From assembly GCF_019279795.1 (NCBI RefSeq), contig NC_056748.1, positions 609,221,136 through 609,285,135 on the forward strand: a DNA stretch of 64,000 nt. Reading direction: 5' to 3'. The position numbers and the translations under genes are program-made. Below are positions 33,124 through 43,865 of the stretch, piece after piece. Source of the stretch: Protopterus annectens (lineage: Eukaryota; Chordata; Ceratodontiformes; Protopteridae). Positions within the stretch are counted from its first letter, which is position 1. The number at the start of each line of letters is the position of its first letter. The notes below the pieces were generated by a model that had not been told where the DNA came from, did not search any database, and saw nothing but the letters and a program-made list of their open reading frames with translations.

Positions 33124-35990
33124 TTTATTTATTTTTATTTATTTATTTATTTAAATTTGTTGACCGGGAGTGTCCGACTGGACGTGGGTCCATTTTCAGC
33201 GGAGGCCCGGGGAGAAAAGCTGCACAGTAAAATAAACAGACAGTAGTTACATTGGATTACATAGCGATTAACAATTTAACAGAGAAATTACTTACAACAT
33301 ATTTACAGATGAAGAACATAGTACATCAGTAGACAACTAGAATCTTTATCTGTGAAGTACATAACAGGCATTAACAAATGTAACAATGAGAAGTTCCTGC
33401 TGTATAATAAGTACTAGGCTTATGAGCATCTGAGCTTGCTATCATCAAGGTAGTTAGTGGAGGTGAAAGAAAGGTAGTAGTTGGATGGGGTGGATGATAT
33501 TAGAGTGGGAGTTGCAAGGGCATAGCCAGCATGTTTTTAGGTGCGCTTTTAATAACGTTTTGAAGTTGGTGCATGATGGTACGGAGGTAATTGTGGGTGG
33601 GAGTGAGTTCCATAATTTGGCTATGGCGCAAGAGAATAGTGCTTCACCAGCAGAGTTATTGGCTTTAGTGATCTGCAAGTGATTTTTGTTGCTGGATCTT
33701 AGTGGTCTGGTGGTGTGATAGGGTTGGAGTAGATTATGGAGGGATGGGACATTTAATGGCTGGTTTACTAGTTTGTGGGCGAGTGAGAGTTGATACCACT
33801 GAAGGAGGTGAGGGAGTTCAAGCCAGCCCAGTTCAGCAAGTGAGAGACGGTGGTGACTACGGTAGGATGCCCCTGTGGCGAATTTGGCGATTTTGTTGTA
33901 GCAGGTCTCTAGCTTGTTTAGATCACATTGCCTTAGGTTGGTATATACTGGAGAGGCATAAAGTAGGGTAGAGATAAGGTGGGAATTTGCTATTGAAATC
34001 TTTGCTGCTTTGGTGATAAATTGTTTATTTCTGTATAATGCTCCTAGTTTTTTGTGGACTTTTTTTATGGTCATGGATATGTGAATGTCTAATTTTAGTT
34101 TATTGTCTTATTTCCACTCCTAACAATTTGGTGTGTTCAGTTGGGTATATAGTGGTGTTGTCTTTTGCTGTGATGTTAAAGTGAGAGTTGTTTTGAGTAT
34201 GTTTGGTGGGTCGGAAGATGAGTAGTTTAGTTTTGTTTGGGTTGAGTATTAATTGGGCATCGGATAACCATGTTTCAACAGAGGAAAAGGCTTCCTGTGT
34301 GACTTTTTGCAGTTTGGGTAGGGACTGGGCTGAGCAGATGATGGTTGAGTCATCTGCGTATTGGATGAGTGTGCCATGTTTGGTGGTAGAGGCTAGATTA
34401 TTGGTGTAAACAGAGAAAAGTAGGGGTCCAAGGATGGATCCTTGGGGAACCCCTATGGAGACAGGTAGTTGGGGAGATATGTCATTCTGCCATACAACGG
34501 ATTGTTGGCGGTCAGACAGGTAACTCTGAAACCAGTTGGTGACTGATTGTGAGAAGGATAGGTTATTGAGGACAGAGATAAGTTGTTTGTGTGGGACCAT
34601 GTCAAATGCTTTAGATAGGTCTAGGAAAGTAGCAGAGGAGAGATAGCCATTGTTTTTATGCTGAAGGATAGTGTTAGTAAAGGAGAGTAAGGCAGTGGTG
34701 GTGCTATGGTTTGGTCGGAAACCATGCTGAGTACTGGAAAGGAGGTTGTTAGTAAGGAGGTAGTGTGAGACCTGAGAGTGTATGCATCTCTCTAGTATTT
34801 TGGAGAGTGGAGAGAGAATAGCTATGGGGCGGTAATTGGTTAGTTCTGCAGAGGGTCCGCCTTTGTGGAGGGGAATTATATGTGAGACTTTCCACAATGT
34901 GGGAACGTAACTTTCTGACAGAGATCGGTTAATCAAGATGGATACTGGGTAGGCCAGAGCATCAGCTGCGATTTGTAGGTATTCACTTGGGAGGTTGTCT
35001 GCTGCTAATTTGGGTGGTTTAAGTTTAGTTAAGAGTTTTTTTATGTTGGAGGTAGGTACAGGAGAAAAAGAGAAGGCAGTGGGGAGATTGCTAGTTTGAA
35101 GGTGTGGGTTGGAGGGGAGGGGGTTGTGTTGTTTAGCTAGTGATAGTATGGTTTGGGTGAAGTGTGTGTTGAATGAGGTAGCAATATTTTCTGAGGAGTG
35201 AGGGATGTTAGGAGGAGGGGTACTGACTTTACCTGGGTGGAGGATGGAGTTTATGGAGGACCAGAATTGTTTGGGGCTGTGTTGAGGAGTCTAGGGCAGA
35301 CTGGTAGTATTGGAATTTGTCCCGTTTTATTAGCTTTTTGACTCTATTGCGTAGTTCTAGGAATTTCTGTCTAGCTGCGGGGGTTTTGGTTTTGCGCCAG
35401 TGCTCCCAGGCTTTATCCCTGTTTTTCATTTCTGACTTAATGGTTTTCTGTAGCCATGGGGAGGGTTGTGCTTTGGTTCTGGAAAATCTTATAGGGGCAT
35501 GGTAATTAAGGATGTTCAGGAAGGTAGTATTAAAAAATTCAACTGCGTCATCTAGACTGAGGTACTTTAGAGCATGCCAGTTACATTCTTTGAGGGATGA
35601 GATGAATGTGAGTGGGTTAAAGTTTATTTTTTTACGTATTTGATGATAGATGACAGGTTTAGCTTGGTACAGGTATTTTTTTGAGTAGGAATGTTGGGGA
35701 GTGATCACTGAGGCTATCTGATAAGCAGCCTGTTGTATATGACTGGGGGTTCTTACTGACTAGTATCCAATCCAGGGTAGTGTGCTTGCCGGAGTTTTTA
35801 TTTATCCTTGTTGGTGACTGGACTAGTTGGGTGAAGCCATGAATGTGTACATGATGGGTTGGATTGTTGCCAGAACAGGATTGCCAGTCAATATTGAAAT
35901 CACCTAAGATGATAGTTTCTTGGGGGAAATGGGTAGACCAGCTGAGGAGGTTTTCTAGTGGAGGGATGTTTTGGCCAGGTGGGAAGATAC
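33124..35990 (-). mobile_element. 5'-truncated non-LTR retrotransposon (Jockey/CR1/L2-like), antisense
   Basis: Minus strand from 35,990: the endonuclease C-terminal part with GDFNIDW (about 35,900) and SDHSP (about 35,720), a basic linker, RT (34,936-34,100) and a C-terminal domain (34,074-33,454). A 3' UTR containing CCAGTCGGACACTCCCGGTC and an ATAAATAAAT tail follow at 33,124-33,240. It is inserted into the recombinase of DIRS-C. The 5' truncation within the endonuclease is typical of incomplete target-primed reverse transcription. Two more copies of this 3' end lie at 5.66-6.56 and 43.87-44.85 kb. Confidence 0.85.
33454..34936 (-). pseudogene. LINE reverse transcriptase and C-terminal domain
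   Basis: RT motifs in order: LHKGGPSAELTNYRPIA, HGFRPNHSTTTAL, FLDLSKAFDMVPH, IGVPQGSILGPLLFSVY, the catalytic box QYADDSTI and KLLGVEI. One extra base near 34,105 shifts the frame; the second frame (34,074-33,454) holds the C-terminal domain ending in LWNSLPPTIT and a basic tail. Otherwise it is open, so the copy is fairly recent. The upstream linker is open at 35,708-35,229. The clade (L2, CR1 or another Jockey-type) needs a tree. Confidence 0.85.
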
Positions 35991-35991
35991 T

Positions 35992-36347
35992 GTCTGGACA
36001 GGACTAAACCCTTCAGAAAGTCTGATCAACTGCTTGTTAGCTTAGCTACAGGGGCAGAAGCCAAAGCCATCTCCAAGCAAACCATTTCCAAATGGATGGC
36101 ACACTGCATCAATTTCTGCTACAAACAGCATGGTAAGCCTCCCCCCAAGGGGGTCAGGACACACTCCACCAGAGCAGCCTCCACCTCTGCAGCTTTCCTC
36201 AGAGGAATCCTCACCAGCGACATCCTGGAGGCTGCCACCTGGATATCTGTTCACACTTTTACCAAGCATTGCCACCTGCCTCTCTTTTCCAAATCCAGGG
36301 CAGGGTTTGCCTCTGCAGTCTTGCAGAGCATCCTAGCCAGCCCCTAG
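35992..36347 (+). pseudogene. DIRS-C tyrosine recombinase, second part
   Basis: FRKSDQLLVSLATG, SKQTISKWMAHCINF, THSTRAASTSAAFLRG (H-S-T-R at about 36,162), EAATWISVHTFTKHCHLP, stop at 36,347. The nucleophile position reads Cys (KHC instead of KHY in DIRS-B), so this recombinase is predicted inactive. Confidence 0.82.
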
Positions 36348-36390
36348 CGTCCTTGACTGCCTCCACCCAATTCCTCAGCTTTGGGAATCT

Positions 36391-36493
36391 ACCCAAATGG
36401 GATGACTGCAACAGTGAAACACTAAGAACATAGTACAGTTGTGTACACTTACCATAAATGTAGATGTTCGAGTGTCTTCACTGTTGCAGTCCA
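36391..36493 (+). repeat. DIRS-C internal complementary region
   Basis: Complements the left end, then the right end, with junction AACATAGTACAG as in DIRS-B. Confidence 0.86.
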
Positions 36494-36872
36494 GGTTTCC
36501 CTCCATCCATCCCCCTTTTTTCTTCTTCTCCTTTTGTTACCATTCTTCCTTGTTGTTCTCCTTTCCTTACAAGGGACATATTGGTATTTATTTTCCGCTG
36601 GTGGGGTTCTTCCACCAGAACCTGGCCTCCTACTTTAGGGGCTCCTGACAGGTTAGGGCAAGAAAAAACAATGTAATGGCATTGGGTGCCTTACTTTATA
36701 CCACTGAAGACCTGACATCAGTCCTCAAGTGACAGCAACCGCCACAAAAATACTAAGTCTCTGGTATTCGGGCCGGTCGAGGGCTACCCTGGCAGGGATA
36801 ACCCAAATGTGATGACTGCAACAGTGAATACACTCAACATCTACATTTATGGTAAGTGTGCACAACTGTACT

Positions 36873-37130
36873 TTCTTCATTTGGTTCCACCATTCTCAGG
36901 AACATCCTTTCTTGATACCACCTAGGTAGAAACCGCTTGGGAATCTGTTCCATACATTGAATTGGATGAAATAGACAACATCAGATGTGAAGGTTTTGTA
37001 CTTAACATAATGATAGATCTATGTTGTCTGATTTTGGTCCGATTCAATCTCACTCCCTCCTGCCCTCTTCCAAATTTTCATTTCTTTTTTGGCTTGGCGT
37101 GACCAGATGGATCTCATGTGGACCCTGTCT
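36873..37130 (+). repeat. DIRS-A 3' terminal complementary region
   Basis: After DIRS-C the DIRS-A sequence resumes: TTTGGTTCCACCATTCTCAG matches the end of the DIRS-D and DIRS-E recombinase. A near-palindrome follows (ATTGAATTGGATGAAATAGA near 36,957, complemented near 37,050), equivalent to 43,150-43,240 in DIRS-D. A right inverted repeat was not found. Confidence 0.65.
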
Positions 37131-37374
37131 GTGAACAGTCCTATCAGACTGTGATTCTTTCCTATAAGCTTTCCATTAAAGTAGTGAGCAACCTTTTAGA
37201 AAGTTGTTATGCCTCTAAATTTCGGTTGGGGTGGGCGGTAAACTCAATCTGAGGTGCCAAGGTGGAGTACAGGGAATTATGGTTAGGGGAGGAATCAGAG
37301 CCCTGGATCTGTGAAGCTTCAGAGGTAGTGTAAAAATTGGCTCTGACAAAACCATATGTTGAACCAGATGTGCA

Positions 37375-37645
37375 ATATGTGTGTGTAGTGCAATCTAGGA
37401 GTTGGTATATTTAATTTACGGGGAGTGTGGGGGGGCAGAAACATAGTAAAAAGTGTGTTTCTTACTTTGGTGGTGTTATAGGTGGAGAGGTTGTTATTTA
37501 TGTGTGTGTTGTAGTTTTCTGTGTTATGATGCACACTTTCAGTGTTCTGAGTTTTCGTTGTTTTAGGGTTTTGATGTTATGGTCTCAATGTTTTCAATTT
37601 TAGTGTTATGAGATTTCAATTTTTTTGAAGTAGACCCATGTATGT
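37375..37645 (+). mobile_element. fold-back element copy 3 (right half only)
   Basis: Its core TGTAGTGCAATCTAGGAGTT and GGTATATTTAATTTACGGGG is homologous to the cores of the two following elements. It ends with GAAGTAGACCCAT and a TG/TA-rich stretch, like the neighbours. The left arm is missing or unrecognised. Confidence 0.5.
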
Positions 37646-37652
37646 GTATATA

Positions 37653-38029
37653 GTTCTACTGTACTTCATCGAAAGAGCACCACTTCGAAAAAGAACAGTA
37701 GATCCACACTAATACAAAAGTGCACTTAACCGAAAGTGAACTTTCGCGAAGAACATGTCAACAAACCGACCAGGAACACCAAAACAATATTTTTGCAGGG
37801 GGCAAGCCCCCCTGCAACCCCCCACAGCCCCCTCTTAAACATACCAACTCTGAGATCGCACTACAGTGGGGAAACAGGTAAATTCCCTTTTCCCCACTGT
37901 AGTGTGCTTCGGCTCCTCAGTGTTTCTTAATGGTTTGTTGAACTGTTCTTCGTAGAAAAGCACTTTTGTGGAAGTGTAGGTCTACTTCTCTTTTTTGAAG
38001 TGATGTACTTTCAATGAAGAGAAGTAGAC

Positions 38030-38032
<3 letters not shown>
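37653..38032 (+). mobile_element. fold-back element copy 1 (long inverted arms)
   Basis: Left arm 37,653-37,785 and right arm 37,918-38,032 are imperfect inverted repeats; for example, the left arm's AACAAACC is matched inversely by GGTTTGTT, and AAAAGTGC by GCACTTTT. The core contains CACTACAGTGGGGA and its inverse. There is no ORF. It ends at GAAGTAGACCCA followed directly by (TA)n. Confidence 0.7.

Positions 38033-38069
<37 letters not shown>
38033..38069. repeat. (TA)n microsatellite
   Basis: About 18 TA units between two fold-back elements. Confidence 0.95.
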
Positions 38070-38072
<3 letters not shown>

Positions 38073-38747
38073 CATTTAACTGCGTTTAATTTCACTGAGA
38101 CCAAATCACCTAATTTTCAAAATACTGAAAACTCATTTGACTGAATCTTATTTCATTGAATTGTAAACAATAAACATGATGTGGGTTTCCATTCACCTGT
38201 GACTTGTTTGTGATAAAAAGAATTTCTGTAACTTACAGTGCTGACTGTCAGAATACTGATAGTCATGTAGAAAGTAGTGTTGCAGAGTTTTTAAATGTGG
38301 GTATGTCTCTCTACATTTTATGGGTAGTGTATAATGTAATATGGCAGATGTTTTGTGTGTTCCCAGCAATAGTGGCAGCGTGTAGAGTACTGTAAGGCAA
38401 GTAAAAGGCATATGCCTTTTCCCCACTGTAGTGTGATACTGGAGTTAGTATGTTTAGTTAGGGGGGGGGGGTGGGGGGTCACAGCCCCCCACTTAGTTTG
38501 GTTTTATATTGTCTGGTTTCTGTTAAGAGGGATAAGTAGGTAGTTTTTAAGTTCTGGAAAGAGGTAGTTATTAGTGTTGTATGTTTGTTTATGGTTTAAG
38601 ATTTAGTCTTTTTAAATTTAGCATTGTAAGCTGTCGGTGAAATGAGATTTAGACAAACGAGTTTTCAGTATTTTTAAAATTAGGTGATTTGGTCTCGGTG
38701 AAATGAAAGTCAGTCAAATGGGTTTTAGGTGATGTGAAGTAAAACCC
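38070..38747 (+). mobile_element. fold-back element copy 2 (long inverted arms)
   Basis: Left arm 38,070-38,175 and right arm 38,595-38,747. GAGACCAAATCACCTAATTT in the left arm has its exact complement in the right arm. The core at 38,415-38,500 (CCCCACTGTAGTGTGATACT) is shared with copies 1 and 3. It ends at AAGTAAAACCCA followed by (CT)n(TA)n. No transposase. Confidence 0.72.
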
Positions 38748-38748
38748 A

Positions 38749-38844
<96 letters not shown>

Positions 38845-38845
38845 T
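38748..38845. repeat. (CT)n(TA)n(CA)n compound microsatellite
   Basis: Short CT run, a long TA run and a CA run, directly after the fold-back element. Confidence 0.95.
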
Positions 38846-39039
38846 AAATGAAATACATTTTTCATGTAGGCATTACTATAGATGTTTGAATTATAGTAGT
38901 AACATCTTAGTACTGTGATGCTATTAGCTTGTAAGCTTTTTTTCGTACAAATAGTTTGAATAGAGTTTATAGTATTTCAAGAGAAATAAGTAGTATTTTG
39001 TGCTCTGTCTGAAGAGCTTACTGGATTTAAAAAGTCTTC

Positions 39040-40330
39040 AGCTTGTGGACACAAAATTCCTGCCCAAGACCCCATTTTCTTTGTGTCTACTGTTTAGGTC
39101 GTTCCATCTTCAAGATTGCTGCAGTGTCTGTGCTGCCTTCACATCTGGAGCCCTCCACTGCAGGAAAGAAAAGTGAATTATTAAAGGTTTACTTTCCACT
39201 AAGATAGGGTCTACCATATCTTCTGAAATCAGACAATTTTCTACATCTCCCTCTTCTGAAAAGATGAAGAAGGGAAAAGAGAGGTCTAAGGAAAAGTATT
39301 AAGAAGAATGTGAGAAGAGAAAGAGAAAAAAAACAGAAAAGTCTAGAAAAAAGGTCTCCAGATCCATCTACTGTCCTGGGACTGGCACCCAAGTTGTTGA
39401 GGCAGTGGGATTCTTTGCAACCTGGATCTGAACTCCTTCTCTGAAACCTACTTTTTTCTCCAGGGCCATTTAGCCCCAGGTTGCATTCACCAGTACTCCA
39501 GCACAAGCTACCATCAAGACCTGCATCTGTAGCTTATTCATCAAGGTCTGATTGATCCACTAGAAGCCTTACTGAGGTGGAGGTTGATTGGATGATGAGA
39601 AAAGTTTTGAGGTCACAGACTCAGCTGGGGGTCTTTCCGGCACCCTCTCCTGGGGTGTGGGCTTGGAATGGGCCCTTTCAACCCCATCTTGCCTCATTCC
39701 GACACAAAACTTTCCCGGAGATGACACCCATGGGTCTGAACCCTTCTACCTCACCATTGGACCAAATAGCCCTGGAGTCTTCAAGTTTGACTTTGTCCCT
39801 TACTCTTTCAAAGCCAATGCTTTTGGGTCAAGAAGAGTCCTGGAGCTGAGGCATCAGGGTCAGAACTCCAACAGAGGAGTCAACTTTTAAATTTTTGGAG
39901 CCATTCCTCCCTGTCAGTGCTTCAGCACTAGACAGCTTGGCTCCGAGGGCCTCCTCTGAACCGACCTTTCATGGAATCTAGAAATCTCCCGAGTTAGCTG
40001 ACAGAGGTAGTTTCTTCTTGACTCCAATAGCGGAGTCTGTTTTTGAGGCTGTGGAAAGGGCCTTGGCCAGGCCAAAGACACAGGTGAGGTGCATCCACTG
40101 AGTTTGGATCCATTAAGACTCTGAATGGATCCTGTGCCTCATTCTTCTCATTTGAGTTGACATGGACAGACAGACTCATTTAGTTTCAAGGCAGCTCAAC
40201 ATTCGAGCTCTCCCTGTGTTTCGGGCATATTTCCTTCAGGACTCCTGAGTCATGTTCCATGAAAGCGGACATGTAAACGGAAGCACATAGACTCTGCTCC
40301 TGAGTCTGCCACTGAAGACATGGATTTAGC
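39040..40330 (+). pseudogene. gag: DIRS-D gag remnant
   Basis: The reading DCCSVCAAFTSGALHCRKEK near 39,110 corresponds to the end of the Cys/His module and the basic stretch after it. The rest is Ser/Pro-rich and frameshifted. SPESATEDMD near 40,300 parallels DIRS-E DSPESITSDTDMD before the Gag core, which seems to be deleted in D. Confidence 0.6.
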
Positions 40331-40379
40331 TGAGGGGAAAGGATCGAAGACTCCTGATACACCACCTGATCAGTTGGAA

Positions 40380-42000
40380 TCCTCAGTAACAGAAATATTA
40401 AAGTTACTAAGCAAGAGTCATTCATCTGGTCCCCCAGACCATTTAGGATCTGGAGTCTGTTCCAGGTTGCATTTAGTTCCAGAGAACACATGGGACCTCA
40501 GACCAGTTTTGGATCATCTCAGCCACCTTAAAATATGTCAGTCAGACAAAGTTCCAGGTGGTCACAGTACAGTCCATACCATCTGTATTGAGGAAGGACA
40601 ATTGGATGTGCTCTGTCGATCTCCAGGAAGCCTTCTGACAAGTCAAGATCCAAAGGCAGTCCAGGAGATGCCTCCATTTATAGCGGAGAACCAGTTACCA
40701 TCAATTCAGAGTACTGGCATTCTGTCACTTCATAGTCCCTTGGGTATTTACCAGGGTTATGGCAGTTGTAGCAGCTCATGTACAGGGATCCAAGTCTTCC
40801 CATAATTAGATTATTAGCTCCTAGCTGCTTCCTCCAAGGATCTGCTATTGTAACACCCGACATTCCTTGACATTCCTTCTCAGTCTTGCAGACCAACTGG
40901 GGATAACAGTCAACCACTTGATGAGCACACTGCCACCCACACAGAAATAGAATTTGTAGGATGCCAGATAGACAGGATTCAACAAATTGCAAACTTCCCA
41001 ATTGCAAGAGCTTGATTAAGACAAAGTAGCCTGTCAAGTGATTCAACATTTCTGCTCACAGACAAGACTGATTCTCCAACTTTTAGGTCTAATGGCTTCT
41101 ACTATTACATTAGTCTTATTAGCAAGATATCACATGGGAGTACTACAATGGACACTGTCCAATGGTCACAGAGACTTAATCCCCCTCACACCAGAATCCA
41201 ACTTACTCAAGTATACAAAAAACATGTGTTGGTGGATCACTTTTCCAACAGTAGTAAAACGACAGACCCTTTTTCCTACTGGTTCCCCAGGCCGCAGTCA
41301 CCACAGATGCTTCACTTCTGGGGGAGGGGTGAAATTTTTGTGGGGAAAGACTGTCCAAAGGTCTTGGTCATCAGCGGAGGCCAAACTTCACATCATTGTC
41401 TTGGATATGAGAGCAATCCTCCTAGTGTTGCAGGCTTTTCAGGACTTCCTATCCAAGGGTGAGATTTCCATCCAGACAGACAGCATCAGCGGGTATGGTA
41501 CATCAACAAACAGGGTGAAACATGTTCATATTCTGTTTGCCAGGAGGCAGCATGAGTCTGGCAATGAGTGAAGTCTTCCCACCACTTTCTGGTAGCAGTG
41601 CGCATTCCTGGATGTCAAATATACCAGCTGACAGGTTGAGCGGGAGTATCCTATTACTTCACGAGTGGTGTCTCAAACAAACTGATGACAGAGGCCTTCA
41701 GTCACTGGGGCCAATTTTGCTGTGATCTTTTTTGCTTTCTACCTAAACAACAAATGCAGCAGTTATTTTGTCATCATCCCTCCATTGTGACAGTCACCAA
41801 GAGATGCTGTAGTGCACATTTATCTCCCAGCTCTTCTTTATTCCTTTCCACCGATTCCTCTTCTCACAAAATTCATTCAGAAAGCTGCAAGATGCAAGAC
41901 TGAAGTAATCCTCATTGGCTTGGCTTCAGCAGGTATGGTTCCCACTTCCTTTGGCTTTGGTGACTGTGCATATCATGGGTACTGAATCCCATTCAGGATC
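40380..42000 (+). pseudogene. DIRS-D RT / RNase H remnant
   Basis: RLHLVPENTWDLRPVLDHLS at 40,465 matches the start of the RT palm. EEGQLDVLCRSPG (40,590) lies in another frame. The YLDD box is lost (a stop precedes LDY near 40,805). LGLMAS (41,085) and the VTTDASLLG reading (41,300) mark the RT end and RNase H. DRLSGSILLLHEW at 41,630 parallels the DIRS-E linker DKLSRTILSPHEW. Confidence 0.7.
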
Positions 42001-42049
42001 TACTCAGTCACATATCAGGGATGTCTCTATTGGACCTTTGGACCCTAAA

Positions 42050-43080
42050 ATTAACTACATGGTTTCTGCAGTTCTAACGATAGCCAGAGATACCAGGCTT
42101 TCCCCTCCTGAAGTCCATATAATTTCTTATTCTCAAAAAGAATCAACCAACAAGACTTTGAAGACCAAATGGAAAAGATTGTGTTTTTGGACGTCCTTGA
42201 AAGGTTTGGACTCATTCTCAGTCTCTCTTCTAGAAATACTGACATTTCTTTCCAAAGTTTTTCTGCAAGGTTTTAGTTACTCTACCGTAAAAGTCCAAAT
42301 GGCCGCTATCTCATATTTTCACATAGGACATAAGGATTCATCTATTGCATTGCTTAGAGTAGCCAAAGCTTTCCTTAAGGGAACTTTCTTTTTGAGACCT
42401 CCATTTCGAGATCCAGTCCCACCATGGGATATCACAGTTTTCTTTAATCATGGACTCAAAAACCTTTTGAATCTGCAACATTAGCTCATTTAAATTTTTT
42501 TTTTCTTGGAAGACTATTTTTCCGATTGCCATCACTTTGGAAAGATGAGTTTCAGAGCTGCAGGATTTCTCATGCAAGCCACCCTTTCTTATATTCCACA
42601 AAGATAGAATTTCACTAAGAACAAATCTTTCCTTTCTTCCAAAGGTGACTTCTCAAACAAATTTAAATCAACACATTGACTTGTCTGTATTTTTATAAAA
42701 TTTTTGTTTTTCCAAAGGTGAACACATCCTTCATACCTTAGATGTCCACAGACCAGTGAGATTTCAGTTGCATCTCCCAAAAGACATCAGGAAATCAGAA
42801 CAGTTATTTGTCTCTTTCCAAAATAAAAATAGAACAGGTATCAAGTCACTATATCTAAGTGGCTGGCAGATTGCATTTCCTTTGTTTACAGAACACGTGG
42901 GTTATCTTTGCATTCAAAGCCTAAGGCTCACTCCACAAGAGCAATGGACCACCTCGGCAGCTTTTGCAAAAAGAGTTCCTATCAGTGACAGTGCAGCAGC
43001 AACTTGGTTTAAATGCTCACATTTTTTGTATCTCATTATAAACTGGATGTGCAGTCCATAGCATCCTTTGGTTCTGCCAT
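42050..43080 (+). pseudogene. DIRS-D tyrosine recombinase remnant
   Basis: TLKTKWKRLCFWTSLKGLDS (42,150), LEILTFLSKVFLQGFSYSTV and KVQMAAISYF follow the core-binding domain. RKSEQLFVSFQN is at 42,790, a T-P-Q-E-Q-W reading at 42,935 replaces the H-S-T-R block, and a frame reading TFFVSHYKLDVQS at 43,020 keeps the Tyr. It is broken by many indels. Confidence 0.72.
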
Positions 43081-43119
43081 TCTCAGGAATGGCCTTTATT
43101 GAGTCCACCCAGGCCCTTT

Positions 43120-43250
43120 TTAGGCAGCTTGGGAATATTTATCGAACATTGAATTGGACGAAAATAGATAACATTAGGTAAGAAAGTTACATACTTACAA
43201 AATTGATTGATCCGTGTTGTCCCATTTTCATCTGGTTCAATATCCCTCCC
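43120..43250 (+). repeat. DIRS-D complementary region
   Basis: Near-palindrome: ATTGAATTGGACGAAAATAG (43,150) and, inversely, near 43,215-43,241. It is homologous to 36,957-37,055 in DIRS-A. Confidence 0.65.
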
Positions 43251-43654
43251 ACATCCAAACTGCCATTACACGTCTTCTTGGGCTCAGATAGACCTTGACT
43301 AAGATCCAGTCTGTTTATTCCACATCATCCTTTATACTGTGGAATATTTGTGGTTGTATACTGTCAGTGTATTGTACATTTATACTTGTGCATTGTAATG
43401 TTTGCATTGCTTCTGGCATGTCAACTATCACATTATTTGTCTTTAAGATTTAGACACTATGCTTTAAACATCACATTTCACAACATTATATTGTATAATG
43501 TACTGGCATATATTGATATGATTATTATGTAATCCACAGGCAGCACTTCAAGTAAAGAAACTTCAATAGCTTCTGTGTAATCTTGAGCGCAGAAACTGTC
43601 TGCAGTATCAGTACTGTAATGCAAATCATCTTGTAGATAATATGTAACAAACTT

Positions 43655-43862
43655 GGCATTTGTAGTGGCTTAGTGGTTAAAGTTGCCATCTCCAGTTTCC
43701 ATCCTATGGGTTTAATTTCTGAACCCCTCCCCAAGTTACCTCTTTTTAGAGTTCTTATGTTTTTTTTTGTCCTTGTGGGTTTTCTATGGGTGATTTAGTT
43801 TCCTTTCACCTTTCAAAACATGTCAGTCAGTTGCATTGCTGAACTGTGTGTTAATTATCTCT
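43655..43862 (+). mobile_element. tRNA-derived SINE with V-SINE-like central domain
   Basis: Head with A-box-like TGGCTTAGTGG and B-box-like GGGTTTAATTTC. Central part GTGGGTTTTCTATGGGTGAT and the following TTTCCTTTCACC and AACATGTCA resemble the conserved central domain of V-SINEs. It is diverged, and no clear target duplication was seen. Confidence 0.6.
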
Positions 43863-43865
43863 CTC

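Larger units (their letters stand above)
28444..36872 (+). mobile_element. DIRS-C: DIRS-like retrotransposon inserted in DIRS-A
   Basis: Same family as DIRS-B. Ends ATGTTC at 28,444 and TGTACT at 36,872 are fixed by the internal complementary region (36,391-36,493). Inverted repeats are 28,458-28,628 and 36,657-36,827. Flanks are G on the left and TT on the right. Removing it, and the LINE inside it, leaves a unit of about 5.56 kb, close to DIRS-B (5.57 kb). Confidence 0.88.
10985..37130 (+). mobile_element. DIRS-A: old DIRS-like YR retrotransposon split by nested insertions
   Basis: DIRS pieces in the correct order and orientation, Gag (11.0-12.8 kb), RT (12.9-13.6), RT end (15.17-15.24), RNase H (20.6-21.4), recombinase (27.0-27.7, 28.15-28.44) and a terminal complementary region (36.87-37.13), become contiguous when later insertions are removed. 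The insertions are an unidentified 1.5-kb unit, PLE1, DIRS-B, a hAT element and DIRS-C. For example, translation runs from LVPLVKFYMRVLHWTLS before PLE1 into the RNase H region after it. DIRS-A is full of stops, has lost the RT YxDD signature and the recombinase tyrosine, and shows no left inverted repeat, so it is inactive and probably truncated. DIRS-D (39-43 kb) is its closest relative here. Confidence 0.75.
39030..43330 (+). mobile_element. DIRS-D: old DIRS-like element related to DIRS-A
   Basis: Order: Gag (39.04-40.3 kb), RT (40.4-41.1), RNase H and linker (41.25-42.0), recombinase (42.05-43.1), complementary region (43.12-43.25). The start is homologous to the DIRS-A start at 11.03 kb, and the end is homologous to 36.87-37.1 kb. 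No left inverted repeat was found. It is decayed throughout. Confidence 0.75.

Noticed and set aside
39189-39506. Antisense frame with hydrophobic C-terminal part
   Set aside because: Opposite strand of the Lys-rich DIRS-D Gag region, which reads as Leu/Phe when reversed.
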